A stretch of DNA of 64,000 nt, taken from JAAGZL01 sp050288625. Its GTDB lineage: Bacteria > Pseudomonadota > Gammaproteobacteria > Chromatiales > Chromatiaceae. Under the pieces are notes generated by a model, which was not told the DNA's origin, made no database searches, and saw nothing but the letters and a program-made list of their open reading frames with translations. Of this stretch, positions 42,851-51,546 are shown piece after piece. Positions within the stretch are counted from its first letter, which is position 1, and each line of letters opens with the position of its first letter. The stretch spans positions 62,001 through 126,000 of the forward strand of contig JBNKEE010000013.1 of the NCBI GenBank assembly GCA_050288625.1, in the 5' to 3' direction. A program made the translations under genes and the position numbers.

Positions 42851-44912
42851 TACACGTGACCTATTGGTGGAAATCGGCACCGAAGAGTTGCCGCCTACCG
42901 CCCTGGACCGTCTCTCTTTGGCTTTTATGCAGGGAATCGAAGATGGGCTAAAGAGCGCTGAACTCGGTTTTACTGATATCAAACGTTACGCCTCACCTCG
43001 ACGTCTTTCAGTTTTTGTCTCGGATCTAGCAACAGCTCAAGACGACCGGTTGGTGGAACGCAAGGGCCCAGCGTTGCAGGCCGCCTTTGATGAGTCCGGC
43101 AATCCCAGCAAGGCCGCCGAAGGCTTTGCCCGCTCCTGCGGCGTGACCGTAGATCAGCTGGAACGGCAGGAGACCCCCAAGGGAGCCTGGCTAGTATTCC
43201 AACACAAACAGACCGGCAAGGGCACTACCGATTTGATTCCGGAGATTATCGAAAAGTCCCTCGCTTCCTTGCCCATCCCCAAACGCATGCGCTGGGGTTC
43301 CCGCAGTGAGGAGTTCGTGCGTCCGGTGCACTGGGTACTTTTGCTGTTCGGAGATGAGGTCATCCCGGCCGAGATTCTAGGACAACAGGCAGGACGCAGC
43401 ACCCGCGGCCATCGCTTCCATCGCCCGGAAGCCTTTGAGATCAGCTCACCCGCCAACTATCTGGCCCAGCTGCAGGAACAAGGGATGGTCTATGCCGATC
43501 TTAATCAGCGCAAAGAGCTGATACGCAAACAGGTAACAGAGATTGCCGTAGCCGCAGGTGCTCAAGCAGTCATCGACGAAGATCTGTTAGACGAAGTGAC
43601 CGCCCTGAACGAGTGGCCGGTACCAGTCATGGGCAGCTTCGATGAGAGCTTTCTGCAGGTCCCAGCCGAAGCCCTAGTTCAGGCCATGCAAGGACATCAA
43701 AAATATTTTCCTGTGGTGTCTGCTAACGGCGATCTGCACCCTAGCTTCATCACTATCAGCAATATCGAGAGTCAGGATATCTCGCAAGTGAGATCTGGTA
43801 ACGAGCGGGTGATCAGCCCTCGCTTCAAGGATGCTGCCTTCTTCTGGGAACAGGACCTGAAGCAGCCCCTGGAGGCCCATCTGGAAAGCCTGAAGACGGT
43901 GGTGTTCCAGGAGAAGTTGGGCACCCTGTATGACAAGACCCAGCGTGTGGCTAAACTGGCCCAGGCCATTGCCGAGCAGACCGGCTCTGATCCAGCCCAA
44001 GCCAAACGTGCGGGCGAACTATGCAAGTGCGACCTGATGACCAACATGGTCAACGAGTTCCCAAAACTACAAGGCATCATGGGTAGCTATTACGCTGCTC
44101 ACTCCGGCGAAAACCCACTGGTGGCCGCCGCCATGAAAGAGGTCTATCTGCCGAAGCAGGCTGGAGACGATCTCCCCTCTGGAGACTGTGGTCGGGCCAT
44201 CGCTGTGGCAGATCGCCTGGATACCCTGGTGGGCATCTTTGCCATCGGCCAGAAACCGACCGGCGTGAAAGACCCGTTCGGGCTGCGCCGCGCCGCCCTG
44301 GGTGTGCTGCGTATCCTGATAGAAACCCCGTTGGATCTGGACCTGGAGACTATGCTGCAACTGGCCGCCGAGGACCTTGCGGATAAGGTGGATGCCGCAA
44401 CAGTAACCGAGGTGTTCGACTATATGATGGACCGCCTCAAGGCCTACTACAGCGATCGGGGCATAAGCAGCGATGTGATCGATGCGGTCATGGCCTGCCG
44501 TCCCACGCGCCCGGCGGATTTTGATCTGCGGATAAAGGCGGTGACCGAGTTTCGCAAACTGCCGGAGGCCGAGAGTCTTTCCGCCGCCAACAAACGCATC
44601 CGCAATATCCTGAAGAAGAGCGATGAGCAGTATCCCACTCAACCGGATTCCAGAATATTCGAGGAAGAAGCGGAAAAGGAGTTGTTCCACAAGGTCGTGG
44701 AGCTTACCCCTGTGGTGGAGCCTTTATTCGCCCAAGGCGACTACACTCAGGCACTGAAGTTATTGGCTGCACTGCGCGAGTCGGTAGACAGCTTCTTCGA
44801 TAGTGTGATGGTGAATTGTGAGGACGCGAATCAGCGCCGCAACCGTCTGGCTCTGCTCCACTCACTTAGCGCCCTGTTCCTTTGTGCCGCAGACCTGTCC
44901 CGGCTGCAATGA
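42843..44912 (+). CDS. glyS: Glycyl-tRNA synthetase beta subunit
   Basis: A 689-residue subunit, the same length as in E. coli, that binds tRNA. It starts DLLVEIGTEELPPTALDRLS and contains KRMRWGSRSEEFVRPVHWV, LQAMQGHQKYFPV-like VQAMQGHQKYFPVVS, KCDLMTNMVNEFPKLQG and KDPFGLRRAALGVLRIL. Its ATG at 42843 lies inside the end of glyQ, and its stop overlaps the MazG-like start (ATGA). Confidence 0.97.
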   Translation: MADTRDLLVEIGTEELPPTALDRLSLAFMQGIEDGLKSAELGFTDIKRYASPRRLSVFVSDLATAQDDRLVERKGPALQAAFDESGNPSKAAEGFARSCGVTVDQLERQETPKGAWLVFQHKQTGKGTTDLIPEIIEKSLASLPIPKRMRWGSRSEEFVRPVHWVLLLFGDEVIPAEILGQQAGRSTRGHRFHRPEAFEISSPANYLAQLQEQGMVYADLNQRKELIRKQVTEIAVAAGAQAVIDEDLLDEVTALNEWPVPVMGSFDESFLQVPAEALVQAMQGHQKYFPVVSANGDLHPSFITISNIESQDISQVRSGNERVISPRFKDAAFFWEQDLKQPLEAHLESLKTVVFQEKLGTLYDKTQRVAKLAQAIAEQTGSDPAQAKRAGELCKCDLMTNMVNEFPKLQGIMGSYYAAHSGENPLVAAAMKEVYLPKQAGDDLPSGDCGRAIAVADRLDTLVGIFAIGQKPTGVKDPFGLRRAALGVLRILIETPLDLDLETMLQLAAEDLADKVDAATVTEVFDYMMDRLKAYYSDRGISSDVIDAVMACRPTRPADFDLRIKAVTEFRKLPEAESLSAANKRIRNILKKSDEQYPTQPDSRIFEEEAEKELFHKVVELTPVVEPLFAQGDYTQALKLLAALRESVDSFFDSVMVNCEDANQRRNRLALLHSLSALFLCAADLSRLQ

Positions 44913-45247
44913 TGGCACACGACTCATATCAGGAGATGTTGAGCGCGGTCCAGGCCTTTCACGACAAACACCGCTTCCGCGAAACTGGTGGTGAAGAGAT
45001 GGCCTACCGTGTGGCCTTGATGGCGGAGGAGTTGGGTGAGATATCATCCTGCGTCACTAAAGGAAAAAGCACAGAGGCCCTGTCCGAGGAGATCGCGGAC
45101 CTGCTGATCCTGATTATAGGCACCGCCATCGCTCAGGATATCGATCTGAACCAGGCCTTTTGGGACAAGATGGATAAACTGATGCAGCGCGAATCCAAGA
45201 TGATCAACGGCCGCATCCGTGTATCAGAATTTAGGGGCATGGAGTAG
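44909..45247 (+). CDS. MazG-type nucleotide pyrophosphohydrolase
   Basis: A 112-residue all-alpha protein with the MazG/iMazG metal motif: AEELGEISSC and EEIADLLILIIG supply the ExxE...ExxD set. It should hydrolyse a nucleoside triphosphate, probably house-cleaning; the substrate is not evident. The start is ATG 44909, coupled to glyS as ATGA; a second ATG at 44912 also works. Two further genes, gmhB and plsC, follow at 23 and 11 bases. Confidence 0.83.
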   Translation: MMAHDSYQEMLSAVQAFHDKHRFRETGGEEMAYRVALMAEELGEISSCVTKGKSTEALSEEIADLLILIIGTAIAQDIDLNQAFWDKMDKLMQRESKMINGRIRVSEFRGME

Positions 45248-45270
45248 CCGCTTACTTACTCTGGATAACC

Positions 45271-45819
45271 ATGACAACCATCATTCTCGATCGTGACGGC
45301 GTTATAAACCAGGACTCAGACGCTTACATAAAAACCCCGGACGAGTGGATGCCCATCCCTGGAAGTCTGGAGGCCATCGCTCGCTTAAGCAAAGCAGGTT
45401 GTCAGATTGTTGTAGCCACCAATCAGTCTGGCGTAGCTCGCGGGCTGTTAGATATAGAAACATTGCATGCCATCCACAGAAAGATGGAATCTAATATTAA
45501 AGAGCATGGCGGCAGGCTGACAGGTATCTACTACTGTCCACACGGACCGGATGATGGCTGCTTCTGTCGTAAACCAAAACCCGGCCTGCTACAACAAATA
45601 GGACAGGACTTAAAGATAGATCTGCCCAGCGCTATTGTCATAGGCGATAGTCTGCGAGATCTTCAGGCTGCGGCTACAGTTGGCGCCAAACCAATCTTGG
45701 TCCTAACCGGCAAGGGCAAACAAACCCTTGGCCATATCTCCCAAGAAGATGATATTGACGTCTACCAGAACCTGGCCGATTTTGTAGAGACACACATCGC
45801 CAAACCGGTTTCCGACTGA
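45271..45819 (+). CDS. gmhB: D-glycero-beta-D-manno-heptose-1,7-bisphosphate 7-phosphatase
   Basis: A 182-residue HAD phosphatase of the LPS-core heptose pathway. It has the nucleophile motif ILDRDGVIN (DxDG), the substrate-positioning ATNQSGVARG, the Zn-binding Cys/His cluster YYCPHGPDDGCFCRKPKPG and the metal motif VIGDSLRDLQAA. Length and layout match E. coli GmhB. The close coupling to plsC groups two envelope-biogenesis genes. Confidence 0.95.
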   Translation: MTTIILDRDGVINQDSDAYIKTPDEWMPIPGSLEAIARLSKAGCQIVVATNQSGVARGLLDIETLHAIHRKMESNIKEHGGRLTGIYYCPHGPDDGCFCRKPKPGLLQQIGQDLKIDLPSAIVIGDSLRDLQAAATVGAKPILVLTGKGKQTLGHISQEDDIDVYQNLADFVETHIAKPVSD

Positions 45820-45830
45820 GGCATATAATA

Positions 45831-46559
45831 ATGATATTGTTCCGCTCTCTTCTTTTCTTCCTCCTGTTATTACTCAACACCATCCTGTTTGCCATTCCAG
45901 TGTTTTCCATCGGCATGGTGGTGCCTTTCCGAACGCGCTGTAAGATGGCCAATGCCTGGGGCCAGACAGCCCTATGGTTGTTGGAAAAGACCTGCGGCCT
46001 AAAACACGAGATAAATGGGTGGGAAAACCTACCTGAGCATTCGGCCATCATTATGTCCAAACACCAATCGGCTTGGGAAACCATCGCTATGCGCGGTCTC
46101 TTCCCAACGGAGCAGGCATGGATACTCAAACGGGAATTGATGTGGATTCCACTTTTTGGTTGGGCTTTGGCAGCGGTTGGTTCCATAAGCATAGACCGCA
46201 GCAGCGGCCGTGCCGCTATGCGCCAGGTGATATCCAAGGGTACGGAAAAACTAAAGAAGGGTCGGCTGGTGATGATATTCCCGGAAGGCACCAGGGTCGC
46301 GCCAGGGGAACGCAAACGCTACGGCCTGGGCGGCGCTATACTGGCAGAACAATCAGGCTATCCAATCATACCAGTAGCCCACAATGCAGGTGTATTCTGG
46401 CGAAGACGTGGCGTGAAGAAACACCCTGGCACCATCCAGATGGTGATCGGAGAGCCGATCGATCCAAAGGGTAAGAGCGCGAATGAGATCATCGCTGAAG
46501 TGGAGGAGTGGATTGAATCCACGGTAGAAAACCTACCGCAAGCACCTGATCAAAGATGA
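45831..46559 (+). CDS. plsC: Lysophospholipid acyltransferase (PlsC-like)
   Basis: A 242-residue membrane-associated acyltransferase making phosphatidate from lysophosphatidate, or a related lipid. An N-terminal hydrophobic helix (LLFFLLLLLNTILFAIPVF) precedes the catalytic motif SKHQSAWET, the variant H-x4-E form found in a subgroup of the family (H73 region), and FPEGTRVAPGE. Gene placement after gmhB is seen in other gammaproteobacteria. Substrate range is inferred. Confidence 0.9.
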   Translation: MILFRSLLFFLLLLLNTILFAIPVFSIGMVVPFRTRCKMANAWGQTALWLLEKTCGLKHEINGWENLPEHSAIIMSKHQSAWETIAMRGLFPTEQAWILKRELMWIPLFGWALAAVGSISIDRSSGRAAMRQVISKGTEKLKKGRLVMIFPEGTRVAPGERKRYGLGGAILAEQSGYPIIPVAHNAGVFWRRRGVKKHPGTIQMVIGEPIDPKGKSANEIIAEVEEWIESTVENLPQAPDQR

Positions 46560-46630
46560 CTAATAGCAAGTATGTAATCGCTTACTATCATTAAATGCTA
46601 GATAAATCGCCCCTAATGGAGAGGTATTGA

Positions 46631-49036
46631 TCAAATATCAAGATTCTCTACCGTAAGCGCATTCTGCTCAATGAAGTCACGACGCGGCTCAACCTGATCC
46701 CCCATCAAGGTGGTGAAGATCTCATCTGCCGCTACAGCATCTTCGATGTCCACCCGCAGTAGACGCCTAGCCTCTGGGTTCATGGTGGTCTCCCACAGCT
46801 GTTCCGGATTCATCTCGCCGAGTCCTTTGTAGCGTTGGATGTGTTGGCCGCGCTTAGCCTCATCCAACAACCATGTTAGCGCCTGACTGAAGCTGGTTAT
46901 CTCCTGCGTGCGCTCACCCCTCTTGATGTAGGATCCTTCCTGGATGAGTCCCTCTAACTGGACTCCGAGCTCGATCAGCCTCCGATAATCTCCCGTTGAG
47001 AAGAAGTCTAATGGCAGCAAAGTCTCGCTCTCAATCCCGTGGATTTTGCGTACTACACGAATGGCCTTGGTCTGATCTTCTGTCTCCAAGATCGGACCAA
47101 TCTCGTACTGGTCAGATATACCACGTTCAGCATTGATCCTCCCGGTCAGCTCTTCAAGCCACTGCTGCAGATTGGCGCTACTTTGCAGCAGAGTATCATC
47201 TACCTCCGGCATAAAGATTAGCTTCTCTAGCACCTCTCGGTCATGGCGTTGAGCCAGCCTACGAATACTGGCCATTACTGTTGTGTGTTTTTGAGCAAGG
47301 GTCTCAAGGGCAGTCCCGGATATGGGTGGGGCATCTGCAGACACATACAGGGCCGCATTATCCAGGGCAGTCTGAAGCAGATATTGATCAAGATCGGCAT
47401 CATCTTTCAGATACTGCTCTTGCTTACCTTTCTTCACCTTGTATAGAGGCGGCTGTGCGATGTAGATATGGCCTCGCTCTACCAGCTCTCCCATCTGGCG
47501 ATAAAAGAAAGTGAGTAGCAAGGTGCGTATATGGGCACCGTCCACATCTGCGTCGGTCATGATGATAATGCGGTGATAACGCAGTTTGTCTGGATCAAAT
47601 TCCTCTCGGCCTATGCCACAGCCTAGGGCGGTGATCAGAGTGCCCACCTCTGCTGAAGAAAGCATCTTATCGAAACGAGCCTTCTCTACATTGAGGATCT
47701 TGCCCTTTAGGGGCAGTATAGCCTGGGTTCTTCGGTCCCTGCCCTGCTTTGCTGATCCGCCTGCCGAGTCACCCTCCACCAGGTACAGCTCAGACTGTGA
47801 CGGGTCTTTTTCCTGACAATCGGCCAACTTGCCCGGGAGACCTGCGATATCCAGTACCCCCTTGCGACGGGTCATCTCCCGGGCCTTGCGGGCGGCTTCA
47901 CGAGCGCGTGCAGCCTCTACCATCTTGCCGGCTATGGCCTTGGCATCTGATGGATTTTCCAGCAAAAAGTCATTCAAGCTCTCTGCCAACAAGCCTTCCA
48001 CAATGCCCTTGACCTCGGAAGAAACCAGTTTGTCTTTGGTCTGAGAGGAAAACTTTGGGTCCGGCACCTTCACCGACAGTACCGCGGTGAGCCCCTCACG
48101 GGCATCGTCACCAGTGGTATTAACCTTCTGTTTCTTGGCCAACCCCTCTTTCTCAATATATTGATTCAGGGTCCGAGTAAGTCCGCCCCTGAACCCCGCC
48201 AGATGGGTCCCACCGTCCCGCTGTGGGATGTTGTTGGTAAAACAGAAGATGCTCTCCTGGTAGGACTCATTCCACTGCATGGCCAGCTCTACGCCCACGT
48301 CGTTGCGCTCTGTACTGAAATAGAACACCTTTTCATGCATGGGAGTCTTGTTTCTGTTCAGGTGCTCTACGAAGGCCTTGATACCACCTTTGTACTCGAA
48401 TGTATCGGTCCTGCCATCGGATTCATCCAACAAGACGATGCGTACGCCTGAGTTTAAGAACGAGAGCTCTCGGAGACGCTTAGCTAGGATATCATAGTGA
48501 AATTGCAGGTCCGTGAAGATCTCAGCGCTGGGTTTGAACCATATGGTGGTACCGGTCTTTTTGGTGTCTCCCACCACGGCCAGGGGAGCGACCGGCTCGC
48601 CCATAACGTACTCTTGCTCATGTATCTTGTTATGGCGCTTGATGATCAGCTTCAACTTACTTGAGAGTGCATTTACTACAGATACACCCACTCCGTGCAG
48701 ACCACCCGACACCTTGTAGGAGTTATCATCAAACTTACCGCCAGCATGCAGTACGGTCATAATCACCTCGGCGGCAGAGCGATTCTCCTCGGCATGTATA
48801 TCCACCGGTATCCCGCGACCATTATCGCTGACGGTTATAGACTGGTCTTCGTGAATAGTGACCTTTATCTCGGAACAGTGCCCAGCTAAGGCCTCGTCGA
48901 TAGAGTTATCCACCACCTCAAAAACCATATGATGCAGCCCCGTACCGTCATCGGTATCACCGATATACATACCTGGGCGTTTTCGCACCGCATCAAGGCC
49001 TTTAAGTACCTTGATATTTGAAGAATCGTAGCTCAT
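46631..49036 (-). CDS. gyrB: DNA gyrase subunit B
   Basis: A full-length 801-residue ATPase subunit of DNA gyrase, with the ATP-binding GHKL motifs (EVVDNSIDEALAGHC, DNGRGIPVDIH, GGLHGVGVSVVNALS), the transducer QTKDKLV and the TOPRIM domain with YLVEGDSAGGSAKQGRDR and MTDADVDGAHIRTLLL. The C-terminal insertion typical of gammaproteobacteria (about 560-720) is present. It is the last gene of the dnaA-dnaN-recF-gyrB set. Confidence 0.99.
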   Translation of the reverse strand: MSYDSSNIKVLKGLDAVRKRPGMYIGDTDDGTGLHHMVFEVVDNSIDEALAGHCSEIKVTIHEDQSITVSDNGRGIPVDIHAEENRSAAEVIMTVLHAGGKFDDNSYKVSGGLHGVGVSVVNALSSKLKLIIKRHNKIHEQEYVMGEPVAPLAVVGDTKKTGTTIWFKPSAEIFTDLQFHYDILAKRLRELSFLNSGVRIVLLDESDGRTDTFEYKGGIKAFVEHLNRNKTPMHEKVFYFSTERNDVGVELAMQWNESYQESIFCFTNNIPQRDGGTHLAGFRGGLTRTLNQYIEKEGLAKKQKVNTTGDDAREGLTAVLSVKVPDPKFSSQTKDKLVSSEVKGIVEGLLAESLNDFLLENPSDAKAIAGKMVEAARAREAARKAREMTRRKGVLDIAGLPGKLADCQEKDPSQSELYLVEGDSAGGSAKQGRDRRTQAILPLKGKILNVEKARFDKMLSSAEVGTLITALGCGIGREEFDPDKLRYHRIIIMTDADVDGAHIRTLLLTFFYRQMGELVERGHIYIAQPPLYKVKKGKQEQYLKDDADLDQYLLQTALDNAALYVSADAPPISGTALETLAQKHTTVMASIRRLAQRHDREVLEKLIFMPEVDDTLLQSSANLQQWLEELTGRINAERGISDQYEIGPILETEDQTKAIRVVRKIHGIESETLLPLDFFSTGDYRRLIELGVQLEGLIQEGSYIKRGERTQEITSFSQALTWLLDEAKRGQHIQRYKGLGEMNPEQLWETTMNPEARRLLRVDIEDAVAADEIFTTLMGDQVEPRRDFIEQNALTVENLDI

Positions 49037-49102
49037 CTAATACTCCTAAAATCCAGCGAGCATTATACACGGCAAAGGGATTTGGTGCCCAGATTTGTAC
49101 CG

Positions 49103-50164
49103 TTAAGACTGTAATATTGCGCCCTGTTCCACGTGGAACACTCCAGAGAATATTGTCCTATCCTGAGAGATGTCTTCAACCCCGGTAATAAACGTCTGTG
49201 TCTCTAATCTACCCAGATGTTCTAAAAGTATCGTTCTGTTGGATTGGTCAAGCTCAGAGGTCAAGTCGTCAATCAGAATAAGGGTTTCTGTGCCAAACAG
49301 CTCCTTAGCTACTTCCACTTGAGCCAGATGCATTATGGCCACAAACATCTTTTGTTGGCCTCTAGAAGCAATCTTCTCTATCTTATGCCCCTTTATCCTG
49401 ATGCTAAGATCGGCTCGATGAGGGCCATATCTAGTATATCCGGCTTGAATATCTCCGCGCTCTGACTCTTTTATGCAGTTTTCGAGAGAGCTTTTTTCCG
49501 GCCAACCCCTCTTCCAATCCACCTCAAGCTGTTCAAGATGTAACAACTTCAAGGCCAATGATTCGATCTTCTCTTTAAGATGTGTGTAATATACTTCCCG
49601 CAACTTATTGATCGTCAGGCCTGACTCCACAAGCTCCCTATCCCAACTGTTATCAAATTTGCCTCCGGTTCTCAGCAACGCATTCCTCTGTTTCAGACAC
49701 CTTGAGAATCTCTCGAATGCGGTCCTAAACTCTGGTTCCACGTGGAACACACCCCAATCCAGGAATCTTCTCCTGTATTGTGGTCCACGTTCTAGTATCT
49801 CATGGGAGCTAGGTGTGATTATGGTAAGAGGGATGCTTTTTGCGAGATCAGACATCCTTGTGACACGTCTTCCGTCTAGTCTGGCCTGCGTTATGCCCTT
49901 ACCCTTAGAAAAACCCAAGGAATGGCTCGTTACACCATCGTCTGTTCTGGCAAAGATAGTGAGTTGTTCCTGGCCCTTTCTAGTCAGCTGTTCTTGTTCA
50001 GCATTACGAAAGGATTTCCCTCTTCCAAGGAGATAGATCGCCTCCAGGATTGTAGTTTTACCCGAACCGTTTTTACCCCAGATCAGACTTATTCCTGCTG
50101 ACGGTTCCAACTCCAGTTCTTCGATTATTCGAAGATTGCTAATTCTGATATGTTTTATTGCCAT
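49103..50164 (-). CDS. recF: DNA replication and repair protein RecF
   Basis: A 353-residue SMC-like ATPase that loads RecA at single-strand gaps. It has Walker A SLIWGKNGSGKTTILEAIYLLG at about 25-46, the signature region ASRGQQKMFVAIMHLAQVEVAKE, and Walker B ILIDDLTSELDQ. Two parS palindromes are embedded in its coding sequence. It lies 66 bases from gyrB and 63 bases after dnaN. Confidence 0.96.
   Translation of the reverse strand: MAIKHIRISNLRIIEELELEPSAGISLIWGKNGSGKTTILEAIYLLGRGKSFRNAEQEQLTRKGQEQLTIFARTDDGVTSHSLGFSKGKGITQARLDGRRVTRMSDLAKSIPLTIITPSSHEILERGPQYRRRFLDWGVFHVEPEFRTAFERFSRCLKQRNALLRTGGKFDNSWDRELVESGLTINKLREVYYTHLKEKIESLALKLLHLEQLEVDWKRGWPEKSSLENCIKESERGDIQAGYTRYGPHRADLSIRIKGHKIEKIASRGQQKMFVAIMHLAQVEVAKELFGTETLILIDDLTSELDQSNRTILLEHLGRLETQTFITGVEDISQDRTIFSGVFHVEQGAILQS
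49125..49140. promoter_or_regulatory. parS site 1 (inside recF 3' end)
   Basis: TGTTCCACGTGGAACA is a perfect 16-bp palindrome identical to the Pseudomonas-type parS core bound by ParB (Spo0J family consensus TGTTNCACGTGAAACA). It lies in the codons for VFHVE near the RecF C-terminus, about 12 kb from parAB and 4 kb from the presumed origin, the expected place for a partition site. Confidence 0.85.
49734..49749. promoter_or_regulatory. parS site 2 (inside recF)
   Basis: GGTTCCACGTGGAACA matches site 1 at 15 of 16 bases, differing only at the outermost position, and again falls in codons for VFHVE. The two sites are 609 bases apart, so ParB could spread across recF. Confidence 0.75.
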
Positions 50165-50227
50165 CTGTAATCCGTCCCTGAGTGTCAGATTTCACCTCTC
50201 TCAGGGTACAGAATGGAAATGGTGATG

Positions 50228-51328
50228 CTAGATACGCATCGGCATGACTACATATCTACTATCTTCACTCTTCTCTGACCTGATGAGACAGCTACTATTT
50301 TCATCCTTCAATTCCATAATAACCTTGTCGTCATCTATGGTAGATAGCACCTCAATGAGGTATCCAACGTTGAAACCTATTACTAATTTATCCCCCTGAT
50401 ACTCTATCTCCAGTTCCTCTTTTGCCTCTTCCTGCTCTGGATTATGGGCCAATAGCTCTAGGTTGTTATTTTCGAAGTTAAAACGTATGCCCCTATATTT
50501 TTCATTCGAAAGGATAGAGGTACGATGTAAGGCCTGTTTCATGACATCACGGTTGATTTCCACATGTTTATCTGTACCGGACGGTATCACCTTCCTATAG
50601 TCGGGGAATTTTCCATCGATTAGCTTAGAGGTGAATACATTATCTCCCATAATGATGCGTACGTTGTTTGATCCAACCTCAACTGCGATCTCATTCTCGC
50701 TATCTTCTAACATTCTGCCTAATTCAAGTACGGCCTTTCTAGGAATGATGATCTGAAAGTCTTCGAACTCATCCATTCCGTCGCTCACTTCTGACATAGC
50801 AAGCCGGTGCCCATCAGTAGCTACTGTACGCAGTACCCCTCCAGTCATTTCAAGCAGCAGTCCATTCAGATAATATCTGACATCCTGTTGTGCCATGGCG
50901 AATTGGGTCTTTTCTATTAAGCGCTTTATTACCTTTTCTTGAACCTTAAAACCCTTAGTAGCTCCATCGGTCTCTATGGCAGGATAGTCCTTCGCAGGTA
51001 ATACACCTAAAGTGAATCTGCTCCTGCCAGCCATGATAATGGCCTTTTCTCCATTTATCTCTATGGAGATCTTAGAGTTCTCAGGCAACGCCCTGCATAT
51101 GTCTATCAGCTTGCGTGCTGGCAATGTGAAATCTACTTCATCCCCTGCTGATACTTTTGCCTGGGTCTTTAATTCGACCTCTAGGTCGGTAGCCGTGATC
51201 TTTAGTCGATCCTTTTCGGCATTGATTAGTATGTTTGCCAATATTGGTAGAGTCTGACGTTTTTCTACTACGCCTCCTACCATGGTCAAAGGTTTTAGAA
51301 GATCTTCTCTATTCGTTACTATTTTCAT
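50228..51328 (-). CDS. dnaN: DNA polymerase III beta subunit (sliding clamp)
   Basis: A 366-residue protein forming the dimeric ring clamp, with the three beta-clamp domains visible by repeat and the typical start MKIVTNREDLLKPLTMVGGVVEKRQTLPILANILI and end LIRSEKSEDSRYVVMPMRI. Length equals the E. coli clamp (366). It is 218 bases downstream of dnaA, the intergenic holding DnaA boxes. Confidence 0.98.
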   Translation of the reverse strand: MKIVTNREDLLKPLTMVGGVVEKRQTLPILANILINAEKDRLKITATDLEVELKTQAKVSAGDEVDFTLPARKLIDICRALPENSKISIEINGEKAIIMAGRSRFTLGVLPAKDYPAIETDGATKGFKVQEKVIKRLIEKTQFAMAQQDVRYYLNGLLLEMTGGVLRTVATDGHRLAMSEVSDGMDEFEDFQIIIPRKAVLELGRMLEDSENEIAVEVGSNNVRIIMGDNVFTSKLIDGKFPDYRKVIPSGTDKHVEINRDVMKQALHRTSILSNEKYRGIRFNFENNNLELLAHNPEQEEAKEELEIEYQGDKLVIGFNVGYLIEVLSTIDDDKVIMELKDENSSCLIRSEKSEDSRYVVMPMRI

Positions 51329-51546
51329 GTTTAAGCTCTCTTAAACAAACTAAGTTATATATATTTAGTTATTACTATTGGTATTGTGCAAAACTAAGCA
51401 TATATAGTTTTTATTGTGTATTATCAATATGTTATTCGACATAATACCTGTTAGTAATTACTGGCTATTGGTACATTTATGCTTAAATACCTGTGGATAA
51501 CATTGGCTATTTTTTACAGTTGATAGATATCCACAGCTTCTACACA
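51329..51546. other. dnaA-dnaN intergenic region with DnaA boxes
   Basis: This strongly AT-rich gap contains TGTGGATAA (51492-51500; a perfect DnaA box, TTATCCACA, on the minus strand) and ATATCCACA (51527-51535; one mismatch on the plus strand). No coding sequence or clear terminator is seen. It may be an origin or a DnaA-controlled leader of dnaN. Confidence 0.5.

Noticed and set aside
49125..49140. Palindrome read as a transcription terminator
   Set aside because: It is a 16-bp perfect palindrome without a loop or T-tract and matches the parS consensus exactly.
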